From assembly GCA_934432885.1 (NCBI GenBank), contig CAKRYY010000004.1, positions 32,215 through 96,214 of the forward strand: 64,000 bases of DNA. The letters are read 5' to 3'. A model generated the notes under the pieces. That model was not told the DNA's origin. It saw only the letters and a list, made by a program, of their open reading frames with translations, and did not search any database. Made by a program: the position numbers and the translations under genes. Shown piece by piece: positions 43,909-53,589 of the stretch (the stretch's first letter is position 1; each line of letters begins with the position of its first letter). Origin of the DNA: an uncultured Lachnospiraceae bacterium. GTDB taxonomy: Bacteria > Bacillota > Clostridia > Lachnospirales > Lachnospiraceae.

Positions 43909-44391
43909 ATGAAACGAATAGATAAAATATTAAATCACGATTTATTTATTAAATATACACAGCGTACTAAAGAGCATGAAAAGGACCGCATGTTTTGCAG
44001 GCACGATTTGGAGCATTTTCTTTCAGTCGCGCGGATTGCAGAGATTTTAAATCTAAAGAAAAAGCTGAAAATCAAAAAGCCTTACATATATGCAACGGCG
44101 CTTCTGCACGATGTCGGAAGATTCAGGCAGTATGAGGACGGGACGTCGCATGAAAAGGCGAGTGCAGTGCTTGCACCCAAAATACTGAAGGACAGCGGCT
44201 TTGATGAAAACGAAACAAGTGTTATAGTAGATGCAATCCTAAGTCACAGAGATAAATCTGTCGCGGAGGAAGAAAGCCTTCGGGGAATTTTGTATCGGGC
44301 GGATAAGCTGAGCAGAAGCTGCTTTGCCTGCCCTGCACAGGAGCAGTGTAACTGGAAGGGCAAAAAGAAAACCAAGAAGCTGCGGTTCTGA
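43909..44391 (+). CDS. HD-domain phosphohydrolase in the folate operon
   Basis: 160 residues. The HD metal site is complete: H36 (DLEHFL), H67-D68 (LLHDVGR), H81, H113 (SHRDKS) and D132. A C-terminal CFACPAQEQC cluster (C138, C141, C147) followed by a lysine-rich end may bind zinc or RNA. Position between folE and folP matches the step where dihydroneopterin triphosphate must lose pyrophosphate, for which no Nudix gene is present here. Function is inferred from place only. Confidence 0.8.
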   Translation: MKRIDKILNHDLFIKYTQRTKEHEKDRMFCRHDLEHFLSVARIAEILNLKKKLKIKKPYIYATALLHDVGRFRQYEDGTSHEKASAVLAPKILKDSGFDENETSVIVDAILSHRDKSVAEEESLRGILYRADKLSRSCFACPAQEQCNWKGKKKTKKLRF

Positions 44392-44428
44392 TAATGATAA
44401 GGGAGTCCGAAAGAAAAGAGGAAAATCA

Positions 44429-45241
44429 ATGAAAATAGGAAATCATAGCTTTACGATACCGGGAAAGACATATATTATGGGAATTTTAAATGTTACGCCG
44501 GATTCTTTTTCAGACGGCGGCAGACATAATACGATAGATCAGGCGCTGTTCCATGCAGAAAAAATGATTGCAGAGGGTGCAGACTTAATTGACGTCGGTG
44601 GGGAATCCACCAGACCCGGCTATACACATATTACAGTAGAGGAAGAAATTGAGCGTGTTGTTCCCATCATCGAAAGGCTGCGGGCTTCCTTTGATACGGT
44701 TATTTCTCTGGATACTTATCACAGCAAAACCGCACAGGCAGGAATTTTGGCGGGTGCGGACCTTATCAATGATATCTGGGGGCTGAAAGCAGATGCTGAT
44801 ATGGCAGAGGTAATTGCCAAAGCAGGTGTGGCGTGCTGCCTGATGCACAATAGAAAAGAAGCGGTTTATCAGGACTTTTTAAATGATGTGGCGGCAGACC
44901 TTGCAGAGAGCATACAGCTTGCCGAAAAGGCAGGAATCGCAGACGATAAGATTATTTTGGACCCGGGAGTTGGCTTTGCAAAGAGCTATGAACAGAATCT
45001 TGAAATTGTAGATGCACTAGAAGAACTTCATGCGTTTGGTTATCCGCTGCTTTTGGGCACTTCCCGGAAATCCATGATAGGCAATGCACTGGGGCTGCCA
45101 GTAGAGGAACGGCTGGAGGGAACGATTGCGACTTCAGTGCTTGGCGTAGTAAAGGGCTGTTCTTTTTTGCGGGTACATGATGTCCGTGAAAATTTACGGG
45201 CGGTTCGAATGACGGAGGCGATTCTTCATGCAGGAAAATAG
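44429..45241 (+). CDS. folP: dihydropteroate synthase
   Basis: 270 residues with IMGILNVTPDSFSDGG, DVGGESTRPG, DPGVGFAKSYEQN and LLGTSRKS, the pterin and pABA-binding motifs of the sulfonamide target. ATG at 44429 follows AGAGGAAA; upstream open frame is a shadow of the HD gene. Overlaps folB-folK by 14 bases. Confidence 0.95.
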   Translation: MKIGNHSFTIPGKTYIMGILNVTPDSFSDGGRHNTIDQALFHAEKMIAEGADLIDVGGESTRPGYTHITVEEEIERVVPIIERLRASFDTVISLDTYHSKTAQAGILAGADLINDIWGLKADADMAEVIAKAGVACCLMHNRKEAVYQDFLNDVAADLAESIQLAEKAGIADDKIILDPGVGFAKSYEQNLEIVDALEELHAFGYPLLLGTSRKSMIGNALGLPVEERLEGTIATSVLGVVKGCSFLRVHDVRENLRAVRMTEAILHAGK

Positions 45242-46055
45242 AGATGAAATTCGGATAGACGGGCTGGAAATTTATGCACATCACGGGGTGTATGAAGAGG
45301 AAACGCGACTTGGACAGAGATTTTTTGTAAATGCAAGGCTTTATACGGACACCAGCCATGCGGGCTGGACGGACGATTTACAACTGTCAACGAATTATGG
45401 AGAGGTCTGCCAGGAGATTCATAAATTCCTGACAGAAAATACCTATCAGCTTCTGGAAGCGGCTGCGGAACAGCTTGCAAGGCACCTGCTACTTACCTAT
45501 CCGCTTATAAAGGAGATTTCTCTGGAAATCAGAAAGCCGTCAGCGCCGATTCCTCTGCCCTTTTCATCGGTTTCCGTGGCGATACATCGTGGCTGGAGAC
45601 GGGCAGTGATTGCCTGCGGCTCCAATATGGGGAAAAAGGAAGCGTATATTCAGGAAGCCATTTTAAGGCTTGATGAGGATGCTTGCTGCAGGGTTTTAAG
45701 GACAGCGGACCTCATTGAAACAAAGCCCTATGGTGGAGTGGAACAGGATGATTTTGTAAACGGCGCGATTCTGATAGAAACCCTGTATTCACCGGAAAAG
45801 CTGCTGGATTTCTTAAATGAGCTGGAAGCGCAGGCAGGCAGGGAACGGCTTGTGCACTGGGGACCAAGAACGCTGGATTTGGACATCATCTTTTATGAGG
45901 ATGCGGTCATCGAGACAGAGCGTCTGCGTGTGCCGCATCCTGATATGCAGAACAGAGATTTCGTATTAAAGCCGCTTGCTCAGATTGTGCCTGCATGGAA
46001 GCACCCCGTCTATGGAAAGACAGTTACTGAGCTTTGGCAGCTTCTGGAGCAGTAA
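45228..46055 (+). CDS. folK: fusion of dihydroneopterin aldolase (FolB) and HPPK (FolK)
   Basis: 275 residues. Residues 1-123 are FolB (RIDGLEIYAHHGVYEEE, STNYGEVC, LEIRKPSAPIP). Residues 125-275 are FolK: VIACGSNMGKKEAYI, TKPYGGVEQDDFVNGA, WGPRTLDLDIIFY and PHPDMQNRDFVL, containing the ATP and metal site. The fused enzyme makes hydroxymethyl-dihydropterin and activates it for FolP. Ends inside the 3' end of the convergent DUF5050 gene (32 bases). Confidence 0.93.
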   Translation: MQENRDEIRIDGLEIYAHHGVYEEETRLGQRFFVNARLYTDTSHAGWTDDLQLSTNYGEVCQEIHKFLTENTYQLLEAAAEQLARHLLLTYPLIKEISLEIRKPSAPIPLPFSSVSVAIHRGWRRAVIACGSNMGKKEAYIQEAILRLDEDACCRVLRTADLIETKPYGGVEQDDFVNGAILIETLYSPEKLLDFLNELEAQAGRERLVHWGPRTLDLDIIFYEDAVIETERLRVPHPDMQNRDFVLKPLAQIVPAWKHPVYGKTVTELWQLLEQ

Positions 46056-47049
46056 ATACACTTACGGAGACGGGACCGTATACCGGTGTGTGGTAGACGG
46101 GCGTAGGTGCGTCATAGGCGTTAAAGTAGACATATTCGGAAGTGGTATTGATGTTCTGGTAGATGCCGGGCACGACCACTTCTTCTTCAGTACCGTCGAT
46201 TCTGATTCGTTTTAGGGCAGGCTCGGCGGCATCACTTTTCTGATAAAAAATCATATCTCCCGCTACATTAAAGAAATCCAGACGGTCCTGCGTTAAGACC
46301 TCGGCAGTCTGCGTCGTAAGATTGTACCGGCACAGCCGGTAGTTGGCGGAAATATCCATATAGTAAACGTAGTCGCCGGAAATGACAGGCGCATAGACAT
46401 CACCCTTATAGAGTGTGGAAATGGAGTTGCTGTTTACATCAAGCGCATACAGAAAATGGTCGCTCTGTGTGCCGCTGAAATAAATCTGACCATTTCCAGC
46501 GGCGGTCGGTCTGGCAAAAACGCCAGAAAGCTCAAGTTTATTTGTCTTATCTGTCTCAATACGGCAGAGCAGCGGTCCGCTTTCCTTGGAGGAAAAGGAC
46601 TGGTAGAAAAGTGTATTTCCCGATAAAAGCAGAGAAGCCGCCTGAATCCGCCCAAGACAGGAGCTGTCTTTTCCGTTCTTTTTGGCACGATAGATGCCGG
46701 TGATGCGGAAAAGGGAGGAATAATGGTCGGAGGCAGAGGATGCGTTCTGGTAATAATACAGATAGTTTCCGGCGGCATTGAGGTAGCAGACCTGCGCATC
46801 GGAAAGCTTTTCTATCTGGGTTTCATCAGGATTCATGGCATAGAGCGTATTGCCGTCATAGGCGTTTGCAAAATAAACCCTGCCCTCATCCTCACAGAAC
46901 AGTCCGTTGTTGTTCAGGTTGCCTGCCGTATTTCCAACAGTGTCCATAGGATTTTTTGGAATCCGTTTGGAAAGTGTGGAAAGAACGGTAAGCACAGCCA
47001 GAACTAAAATTGGAATCAGAAATATCAAACATGTTTTCAGCTTTTTCAT
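46024..47049 (-). CDS. membrane-anchored repeat protein (DUF5050-like, beta-propeller type)
   Basis: 341 residues. An N-terminal membrane helix (CLIFLIPILVLAVLTVL) anchors an external domain with repeated blades of the form VYFAN...LYAMNPD, YLYYYQN, IYFSGTQSDHFLYALD and YVYYMDISANYRLCRYN. This YY-D pattern is typical of DUF5050 proteins in Clostridia. Role unknown, likely surface or spore-related binding. No operon partner. Confidence 0.7.
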   Translation of the reverse strand: MKKLKTCLIFLIPILVLAVLTVLSTLSKRIPKNPMDTVGNTAGNLNNNGLFCEDEGRVYFANAYDGNTLYAMNPDETQIEKLSDAQVCYLNAAGNYLYYYQNASSASDHYSSLFRITGIYRAKKNGKDSSCLGRIQAASLLLSGNTLFYQSFSSKESGPLLCRIETDKTNKLELSGVFARPTAAGNGQIYFSGTQSDHFLYALDVNSNSISTLYKGDVYAPVISGDYVYYMDISANYRLCRYNLTTQTAEVLTQDRLDFFNVAGDMIFYQKSDAAEPALKRIRIDGTEEEVVVPGIYQNINTTSEYVYFNAYDAPTPVYHTPVYGPVSVSVFTAPEAAKAQ

Positions 47050-47065
47050 ATAAAATCCCTTCCTT

Positions 47066-47293
47066 TAACCTCGCAAACACGCACGCGCTCGTTTGCTTGC
47101 GCAGCCGCTTGTCTGTCCTTTTTTGTCTTATAACCTCGCAAACACGCGCTGTCGCGCTTGCATAAATCTACGTATCACTCACGAATCCGCGCTTCGCGCT
47201 TTTTATCCTGCTTTGCAGGATATTCGTTCGTTAATGAGCCCGGGAAAGCAAATGCCTCTTTCAGAGGCGCTTGCTTTCCTTCGAGGCTCATTA
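47066..47293. repeat. intergenic repeat cluster with direct repeats and nested hairpin
   Basis: The 399-base gap between the DUF5050 gene and pheA has no gene. It contains TAACCTCGCAAACACGC twice (47066-47082 and 47131-47147), GCGCTTCGCGC, ATCCTGCTTTGCAGGAT, and a nested hairpin at 47232-47293: TAATGAGCC/GGCTCATTA outside, GGAAAGCAA/TTGCTTTCC in the middle and GCCTC/GAGGC inside. No T run follows. From 47294 to 47448 I see nothing firm beyond a possible pheA promoter region. Confidence 0.65.
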
Positions 47294-47448
47294 TATCATA
47301 GCTTTTGGTGGGAGGGAATATGGGGAAGATTTTACCCGCTATTTACTTGCGCGCAGGGGGGAATTGTTATAAGATATTTGTTAAGTATTTAAACGGGTTT
47401 CGAAGGTTTCGTAAAGAAACTGGCTGAAAGAATCGGGATAAAAGAAGC

Positions 47449-48594
47449 ATGGGAAAGGAATGCAGTCAGATGGATTTGGGAGAATTACGGCAGGAGATTG
47501 ATGCGATTGACGCACAGATTGTAGCACTTTATGAAAAGCGCATGGATATTTCCGGTCAGGTAGCGGAATTTAAGATAAAGACAGGAAAAAAGGTTTTTGA
47601 CAAGGTGCGGGAAGAGGAAAAATTAAAGGCAGTCAAGGCGCTGACGCACAATGCTTTTAACAGTCATGGAATCGAAGAATTATTTGAACAGATTATGTCT
47701 ATGAGCCGTAAACTGCAGTACCAGCTCCTTGCACAGAATGGAACGGTTGGCAGACTGCCCTTTATCGGGGTAGATGAACTGGAAACCCAGAAAGCGAGAG
47801 TCGTATTTCAGGGAGCGGAGGGCGCTTATTCCCAGATGGCGATGCAGGCTTATTTTGGCGAGCAGGTAAACAGCTTTCATGTAGATACCTTCCGTGAGGC
47901 AATGAGTGCAATTGAGGAAGGAAGCGCAGATTTTGCCGTGCTTCCGATTGAAAACTCCACAGCGGGCATGGTCAGTGAAATCTATGATTTGCTGGTAGAA
48001 TTTGAAAATTATATTGTTGGCGAGCAGATTATACGGATTGAACACTGCCTGTTAGGAGTTCCGGGTGCTTCTTTAGAAGAAATTCAGACAGTGTTTTCCC
48101 ATCCGCAGTCGCTGATGCAGAGCGCGCGTTTTTTAGAGGAGCATGACTGGAGGCAGATCAGCATGCCGAATAATGCGTTTGCAGCCAGAAAGGTCGCTCA
48201 GGATGGTGATAGGACGCAAGCGGCGATTGCATCAAAGAGCGCAGGAAAAATCTATGGACTGTCGGTGCTTGAGGAGGGCATCAATCAGGAGGAAAACAAT
48301 TCCACCCGCTTTATTATCGTGACGAATCAGAAAATATTCCGTAAGGACGCAGAAAAAATCAGCATCTGTTTTGAAGTGCCGCACAGGAGCGGTTCTTTGT
48401 ACCACATGCTGTCACATTTTATTTATAACAATTTGAATCTGACGAAGATAGAGAGCCGTCCGATTGAGGACAGAACATGGGAATATCGGTTCTTTATTGA
48501 TTTTGAAGGAAATTTAGCGGACAGTGCGGTAAAAAATGCACTGCGCGGACTTCGGGATGAAGCGCGGAATATGAAAATACTTGGAAATTATTAA
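47449..48594 (+). CDS. pheA: bifunctional chorismate mutase / prephenate dehydratase (P-protein)
   Basis: 381 residues. Residues 1-90 are an AroQ chorismate mutase (LRQEIDAIDAQIVALYEKRM). Residues 110-290 are prephenate dehydratase (VVFQGAEGAYSQMAM, PIENSTAGMVSE, NNSTRFIIV). Residues 300-381 are an ACT domain with IESRPIEDRTWEYRFF, the Phe-binding ESRP motif, so feedback inhibition by phenylalanine is expected. A second ATG seven codons in is also possible as the start. Confidence 0.93.
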   Translation: MGKECSQMDLGELRQEIDAIDAQIVALYEKRMDISGQVAEFKIKTGKKVFDKVREEEKLKAVKALTHNAFNSHGIEELFEQIMSMSRKLQYQLLAQNGTVGRLPFIGVDELETQKARVVFQGAEGAYSQMAMQAYFGEQVNSFHVDTFREAMSAIEEGSADFAVLPIENSTAGMVSEIYDLLVEFENYIVGEQIIRIEHCLLGVPGASLEEIQTVFSHPQSLMQSARFLEEHDWRQISMPNNAFAARKVAQDGDRTQAAIASKSAGKIYGLSVLEEGINQEENNSTRFIIVTNQKIFRKDAEKISICFEVPHRSGSLYHMLSHFIYNNLNLTKIESRPIEDRTWEYRFFIDFEGNLADSAVKNALRGLRDEARNMKILGNY

Positions 48595-48608
48595 AAGAGG
48601 ATTTAACA

Positions 48609-49904
48609 ATGCGAGTAGAAGAATTGATTGTATACCGGAATCTTGAAAAGGAAGAAACGCTGCGGGATATGGCGTGGCTGATGGAGCACTATGCAGATAC
48701 CTATTATAATGAAAGCGATAAAGCAGAGCTTCTTTATGCTTGTATGCACCGGCTTTTAGAGCTTGCTGCGAGCCATGGCTTTTATGGCAATCTCTGGCAC
48801 TGCTATCTGGCAAACCTGCTTGCAAATGATGAAAACAGCTACAGTACGGCATGCGAGGTGCGCGGCAGCGTGGAGGGAAGCATCAATGAAGCTGTGCTGC
48901 ACGACTTCGCAATTATAGCCGAGCTTTATGCGTATGATTTTTCACCGCTTGTCAAAGCACTTTCTGTCAATGGCTTTTCCCTGCTTCTTGCCTATCATGG
49001 AGGCGAGCGGAGCGGAAAGGTATACAATACTCGTATCCGTGACCGTATCTGCGAGCTGGCGGGGAAGCTTGCCGTGACACAGACTCCGGAGCAGATGAAG
49101 GATGCCGTGACAGAATTTTATAAAGAATATGGCGTTGGAAAATTCGGCCTGCATAAGGCATTTCGCATTGAGCATACCGAAGAAGGCGTGCAGATATGCC
49201 CCATTTTAAATATTGCACATGTAAAGCTGTCAGATTTGGTAGGGTATGAGATTCCCAAGAAAAAGCTGACAGAAAATACAGAAGCCTTCGTTGAGGGCAG
49301 AAAAGCCAATAACTGTCTGCTGTTTGGCGATGCGGGAACTGGAAAATCTTCCAGTATCAAAGCCATTGCCAATGCTTATTATGAAAAAGGGCTGCGTATT
49401 ATTGAGGTTTACAAGCATCAGTTTCAGGATTTGAATGAGGTCATTGCGCAGATTAAGAACCGTAATTATAAGTTTATCATCTATATGGATGATTTGAGCT
49501 TTGAGGACTTTGAAATTGAGTATAAGTATTTAAAGGCGGTCATTGAAGGTGGACTGGAGAAAAAGCCGGATAATGTCCTGATTTACGCAACCTCCAACAG
49601 GAGACATCTGGTGCGGGAGCGCTTCAGTGACAAGGAGGACAGAAACGATGATTTACATACGAATGATACGGTACAGGAAAAGCTGTCTCTGGTTGCAAGA
49701 TTTGGTGTAACGATTTATTTCGGCTCTCCTGATAAGAAGCAGTTTCAGGAGATTGTAAAGGCTCTGGCAAAGCGGGGAGGCATTACCATGCCGGAGGAAG
49801 AGCTGCTTTTGGAGGCAAATAAGTGGGAGCTGGCACATGGAGGGCTTTCGGGACGCTGTGCGCAGCAGTTTATTGATTATCTTGCGGGAAAAGGTGAGGA
49901 ATAA
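48609..49904 (+). CDS. DUF815-family AAA ATPase
   Basis: 431 residues. An N-terminal 190-residue helical region of unknown role, then an ATPase with Walker A LLFGDAGTGKSSS, Walker B FIIYMDDLSFED, YATSNRRHLVRERF and a C-terminal SGRCAQQFIDYL, all typical of DUF815. Biological role is not established. It precedes ppx by two bases and is probably cotranscribed with the polyphosphate genes. Confidence 0.85.
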   Translation: MRVEELIVYRNLEKEETLRDMAWLMEHYADTYYNESDKAELLYACMHRLLELAASHGFYGNLWHCYLANLLANDENSYSTACEVRGSVEGSINEAVLHDFAIIAELYAYDFSPLVKALSVNGFSLLLAYHGGERSGKVYNTRIRDRICELAGKLAVTQTPEQMKDAVTEFYKEYGVGKFGLHKAFRIEHTEEGVQICPILNIAHVKLSDLVGYEIPKKKLTENTEAFVEGRKANNCLLFGDAGTGKSSSIKAIANAYYEKGLRIIEVYKHQFQDLNEVIAQIKNRNYKFIIYMDDLSFEDFEIEYKYLKAVIEGGLEKKPDNVLIYATSNRRHLVRERFSDKEDRNDDLHTNDTVQEKLSLVARFGVTIYFGSPDKKQFQEIVKALAKRGGITMPEEELLLEANKWELAHGGLSGRCAQQFIDYLAGKGEE

Positions 49905-49906
49905 CG

Positions 49907-51445
49907 ATGAGCATAAAGATGTTTGCGGCAATCGATGTCGGTTCATACGAGCTTTCCATGAAAATATTTGAGATTTCTCCAAAGGTAAAGATGCGTGAAA
50001 TCGACCACATCCGCCATCGTATTGATTTGGGAACGGAAACCTATACGACGGGAAAGCTGAGCCGTGAAAAGGTAGATGAGCTGTGCAGTGTTTTGAGCGA
50101 ATACGCACAGATCATGCAGACCTACCGGGTGACGGACTATAAGGCTTATGGAACCAGCGCTATCCGGGAGATGGTTAACCGGACAATCGTATTGGAACAG
50201 ATTAAGATGAGAACCGGTATCAGAATCGATGTTTTGAGCAATTCGGAGCAAAGATTTCTGGATTATAAATCAGTGGCTTCAAGAGGAGAGCAGTTCAACG
50301 GTTTGATTTCCAGCGGAACGGCAATCCTTGACATTGGCGGCGGCAGTATTCAGGTTTCCCTGTTTGATAAGGACAGTCTGGTTACGACGCAGAATATGCG
50401 TCTTGGTATCCTGCGCCTTCGTGAGCGTCTTTTTCAGCTCAAGCTAAAGCCCTCTCAGTATGAAGAAATTATAGAAGAACTGGTGACAGGACAGATTGAG
50501 GTATTGGAAAAACTGTATTTGAAGGAGCGGCAGATTGACAATATTATTGTTGTTGATGAGTATATTTCAAGTGCGCTGCTGAAAAAGGGAAATGGACTGA
50601 CGCAGCAGTATATTGATGCTGAAAATTATCTTGAATTTATTAAGGTTATCCGCAGACATTCGATTGCGGAGCTTGGAAAGAAATTTCAGGTACCAGAGGA
50701 GAGCATTTTCCTGCTCTATATCTCTTCCATGCTGGTGCTCAAATTCCTTAAGACGATGGGCGCTAAAAGACTGTGGGTGCCGGGCGTAACCTTATGCGAT
50801 GGCATCGGTTATGAATATGCGGAGAAGAATAAAATATTTTCCACGAACCATGATTTTGAAAAGGATATTATCGACTGTACTCAGAATATCAGCAGGCGGT
50901 ATATGGGAAGCAGGAAACGTGGTGAAACGCTGGAGCGGATTGCGCTTACGATATTTGATGCAATGAAGCGGATTCACGGGCTTGGCAGAAGGGAACGGCT
51001 GCTGCTTCGCCTGGCTGCCCTTTTGCATGACTGTGGAAAATATATTACAATGACAGGCGTCGGTGAGGCTTCCTATGAGATTATCATGTCAACAGAAATC
51101 ATCGGACTTTCCCATGCAGAGCGGGAGATTGTCGCCAATGTCGTTCATTATAATTATCAGGAATTTGTCTATTATGGGGATGGCAGGGAATGTACGATGG
51201 ATCAGGAGTCCTATCTGATTGTAGCAAAGCTGACTGCAATTTTGCGTGTAGCGACAGGACTGGATCGCAGTCATCGGGAAAAATTCAGAAATATTACGGC
51301 AACCCTGCGGGAAGGACAGCTTTTCCTGACAACGGATACCTCCTATGACATTACTCTGGAAAAAGGACTTTTTGCGTCCAAAGCTGCATTTTTTGAAGAA
51401 ATTTTCAATATAACACCCGTTATTAAAAAGAAAAGAGGAGTGTAG
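49907..51445 (+). CDS. ppx: Ppx/GppA-type exopolyphosphatase with HD domain
   Basis: 512 residues. N-terminal ASKHA-fold phosphatase: AAIDVGSYELSMKIFE, YGTSAIREM and ILDIGGGSIQVSLF. C-terminal HD-like domain: RLAALLHDCGKYI and NVVHYNYQEF. The gene lies five bases before ppk, so the pair that makes and degrades polyphosphate (or pppGpp) is coupled. Confidence 0.87.
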   Translation: MSIKMFAAIDVGSYELSMKIFEISPKVKMREIDHIRHRIDLGTETYTTGKLSREKVDELCSVLSEYAQIMQTYRVTDYKAYGTSAIREMVNRTIVLEQIKMRTGIRIDVLSNSEQRFLDYKSVASRGEQFNGLISSGTAILDIGGGSIQVSLFDKDSLVTTQNMRLGILRLRERLFQLKLKPSQYEEIIEELVTGQIEVLEKLYLKERQIDNIIVVDEYISSALLKKGNGLTQQYIDAENYLEFIKVIRRHSIAELGKKFQVPEESIFLLYISSMLVLKFLKTMGAKRLWVPGVTLCDGIGYEYAEKNKIFSTNHDFEKDIIDCTQNISRRYMGSRKRGETLERIALTIFDAMKRIHGLGRRERLLLRLAALLHDCGKYITMTGVGEASYEIIMSTEIIGLSHAEREIVANVVHYNYQEFVYYGDGRECTMDQESYLIVAKLTAILRVATGLDRSHREKFRNITATLREGQLFLTTDTSYDITLEKGLFASKAAFFEEIFNITPVIKKKRGV

Positions 51446-51450
51446 GCTTC

Positions 51451-53589
51451 ATGGCAGAAAAGGAAAAAAAGATAAATTATAAAAATCCGGCATATTATTC
51501 CAATCGGGAGCTGAGCTGGGTTCTGTTTAACATCCGCGTTTTGAATGAGGCGCGTGATAAAGCAAATCCGTTATTTGAACGGCTGAAATTTTTAAGCATT
51601 ACGGCTTCCAATCTGGATGAATTTTTTATGGTTCGTGTTGCATCCTTAAAGGATATGGTTTCGGTGCATTATGATAAGCCTGATATTGCAGGCATGACGC
51701 CGCGTCAGCAGATTAAGGAGATTGGCAGAGCGACGCATGACCTTGTCAGCCTGCAGTATTCTACATACACCCGTTCCCTGCTTCCTTTGCTGGAAAAAAA
51801 TGGGCTGCATGTCATACAGGCACATGAGGATTTGACCAAAGAGGAGAGCGCTTATGTAAACCGCTATTTTAAGGACAGCGTCTATCCGGTGCTTACGCCA
51901 ATGGCGGTGGATTCCTCCAGACCGTTCCCGCTGATTCGCAATAAATCTTTAAATATCGGTGCGCTTGTGAAGAAAAAGGGCAAGGAAAGCGAACTGGAAT
52001 TTGCAACGGTACAGGTGCCGAGCGTGCTTCCACGTATTGTGGAAATTCCTGTCAGGGAGGGGAGCAGGCGCAAGGTAATCCTGCTTGAGGAAATTATTGA
52101 AAAGAATATAAAAGAGCTGTTTTTAAACTATGATATTGTCTGTGCGCATCCATTCCGGATTATGCGCAATGCCGACCTTTCGATTGAGGAGGATGAGGCG
52201 GCGGATTTGCTTAAGGAGATTGAGCGCCAGCTCAAAAAGCGACAGTGGGGGCAGGCAATCCGTCTGGAGGTAGAGGCGGATATTGACAGCAGGCTTTTAC
52301 AGATTATAGAGCATGAACTGAATATTCAGGAGGAGGACCTTTATCGGATTCCTGGTCCGCTTGATTTGACCTTTTTGATGAAAATGTATGGAATGGAGGG
52401 CTTTGACCATCTGAAAAAGCAGCCCTTCGTGCCGCAGCCGGTGCCGGAAATGGAAGGCGAGGGTACGATTTTTGAGAAAATCAGGCGCGGCGATATTTTG
52501 CTGTTTCATCCCTATGAGACCTTTACACCGGTAGTGGAATTTATCAAGCAGGCGGCACGCGACCCACAGGTGCTTGCAATCAAGCAGACCCTGTATCGTG
52601 TCAGCGGAAATTCTCCGATTATTGCAGCGCTTGCGCAGGCTGCGGAGAACGGAAAGCAGGTTTCGGTTCTGGTGGAGCTGAAGGCACGGTTTGATGAAGA
52701 AAATAACATTGTCTGGGCGAAAATGCTGGAAAAAGCAGGCTGTCACGTTATTTACGGTCTGGTCGGACTGAAAACACATAGTAAAATAACACTTGTTGTT
52801 CGAAAAGAAGAGGATGGAATTGCCAGATATGTCCATCTTGGAACCGGGAACTATAACGATGCGACGGCAAAGCAGTATACCGACATGGGGCTTTTGACGT
52901 GCAGCGAGGCGATTGGAGAGGATGCAACGGCAGTGTTCAATATGCTGTCCGGTTATTCCGAGCCGCTTAGCTGGAATAAGCTCTCCCTGGCGCCGCTCTG
53001 GCTCAAGGATAAGTTTCTGTTTTTGATTCATCGGGAAACAGAACATGCGAAAGCCGGCAGAAAAGCAAAGATTATTGCAAAAATCAATTCTCTTTGTGAC
53101 AGGGACATTATTGCCGCTTTATATGAAGCGAGCACGGCGGGCGTTAAGATTCATCTGATTGTACGAGGAATCTGCTGCCTGAGAGTAGGGATTCCGGGCA
53201 TCAGTGATAATATCCGTGTGCGCTCGATTGTAGGAAACTTTTTGGAACACAGCCGTATTTTCTATTTTGAAAATGACGGAGATGCAGAAATTTACATGGG
53301 AAGTGCGGACTGGATGCCGAGAAATCTGGAACGTCGTGTGGAGATTTTATTCCCAGTTGAAAAAGAGGAGTTAAAGCAGCGAATCTGTCATATTCTGGAC
53401 GTTCAGCTAAAGGATAATGTAAAAGCCAATATTCTGACAAAGGACAATACCTATGTAAAGGTAGATAAAAGAGGAAAGGAGCGGCTGGATTCGCAGGAAG
53501 AATTCTGCAGGGAAGCGATAGAGCAGGCTGCAAAGCTGAAGGAAACCTATAACAGCCGTACTTTCATTCCTGAAACACACATTTCATAG
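51451..53589 (+). CDS. ppk1: polyphosphate kinase
   Basis: 712 residues, normal length. N-terminal NRELSWVLFNIRVLNEA, the autophosphorylated His in GLKTHSKITLVVR, HLGTGNYND, and the second conserved His in HSRIFYFENDG, with SADWMPRNLERRVE near the end. Polymerises the terminal phosphate of ATP into polyphosphate. Follows ppx. Confidence 0.96.
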   Translation: MAEKEKKINYKNPAYYSNRELSWVLFNIRVLNEARDKANPLFERLKFLSITASNLDEFFMVRVASLKDMVSVHYDKPDIAGMTPRQQIKEIGRATHDLVSLQYSTYTRSLLPLLEKNGLHVIQAHEDLTKEESAYVNRYFKDSVYPVLTPMAVDSSRPFPLIRNKSLNIGALVKKKGKESELEFATVQVPSVLPRIVEIPVREGSRRKVILLEEIIEKNIKELFLNYDIVCAHPFRIMRNADLSIEEDEAADLLKEIERQLKKRQWGQAIRLEVEADIDSRLLQIIEHELNIQEEDLYRIPGPLDLTFLMKMYGMEGFDHLKKQPFVPQPVPEMEGEGTIFEKIRRGDILLFHPYETFTPVVEFIKQAARDPQVLAIKQTLYRVSGNSPIIAALAQAAENGKQVSVLVELKARFDEENNIVWAKMLEKAGCHVIYGLVGLKTHSKITLVVRKEEDGIARYVHLGTGNYNDATAKQYTDMGLLTCSEAIGEDATAVFNMLSGYSEPLSWNKLSLAPLWLKDKFLFLIHRETEHAKAGRKAKIIAKINSLCDRDIIAALYEASTAGVKIHLIVRGICCLRVGIPGISDNIRVRSIVGNFLEHSRIFYFENDGDAEIYMGSADWMPRNLERRVEILFPVEKEELKQRICHILDVQLKDNVKANILTKDNTYVKVDKRGKERLDSQEEFCREAIEQAAKLKETYNSRTFIPETHIS

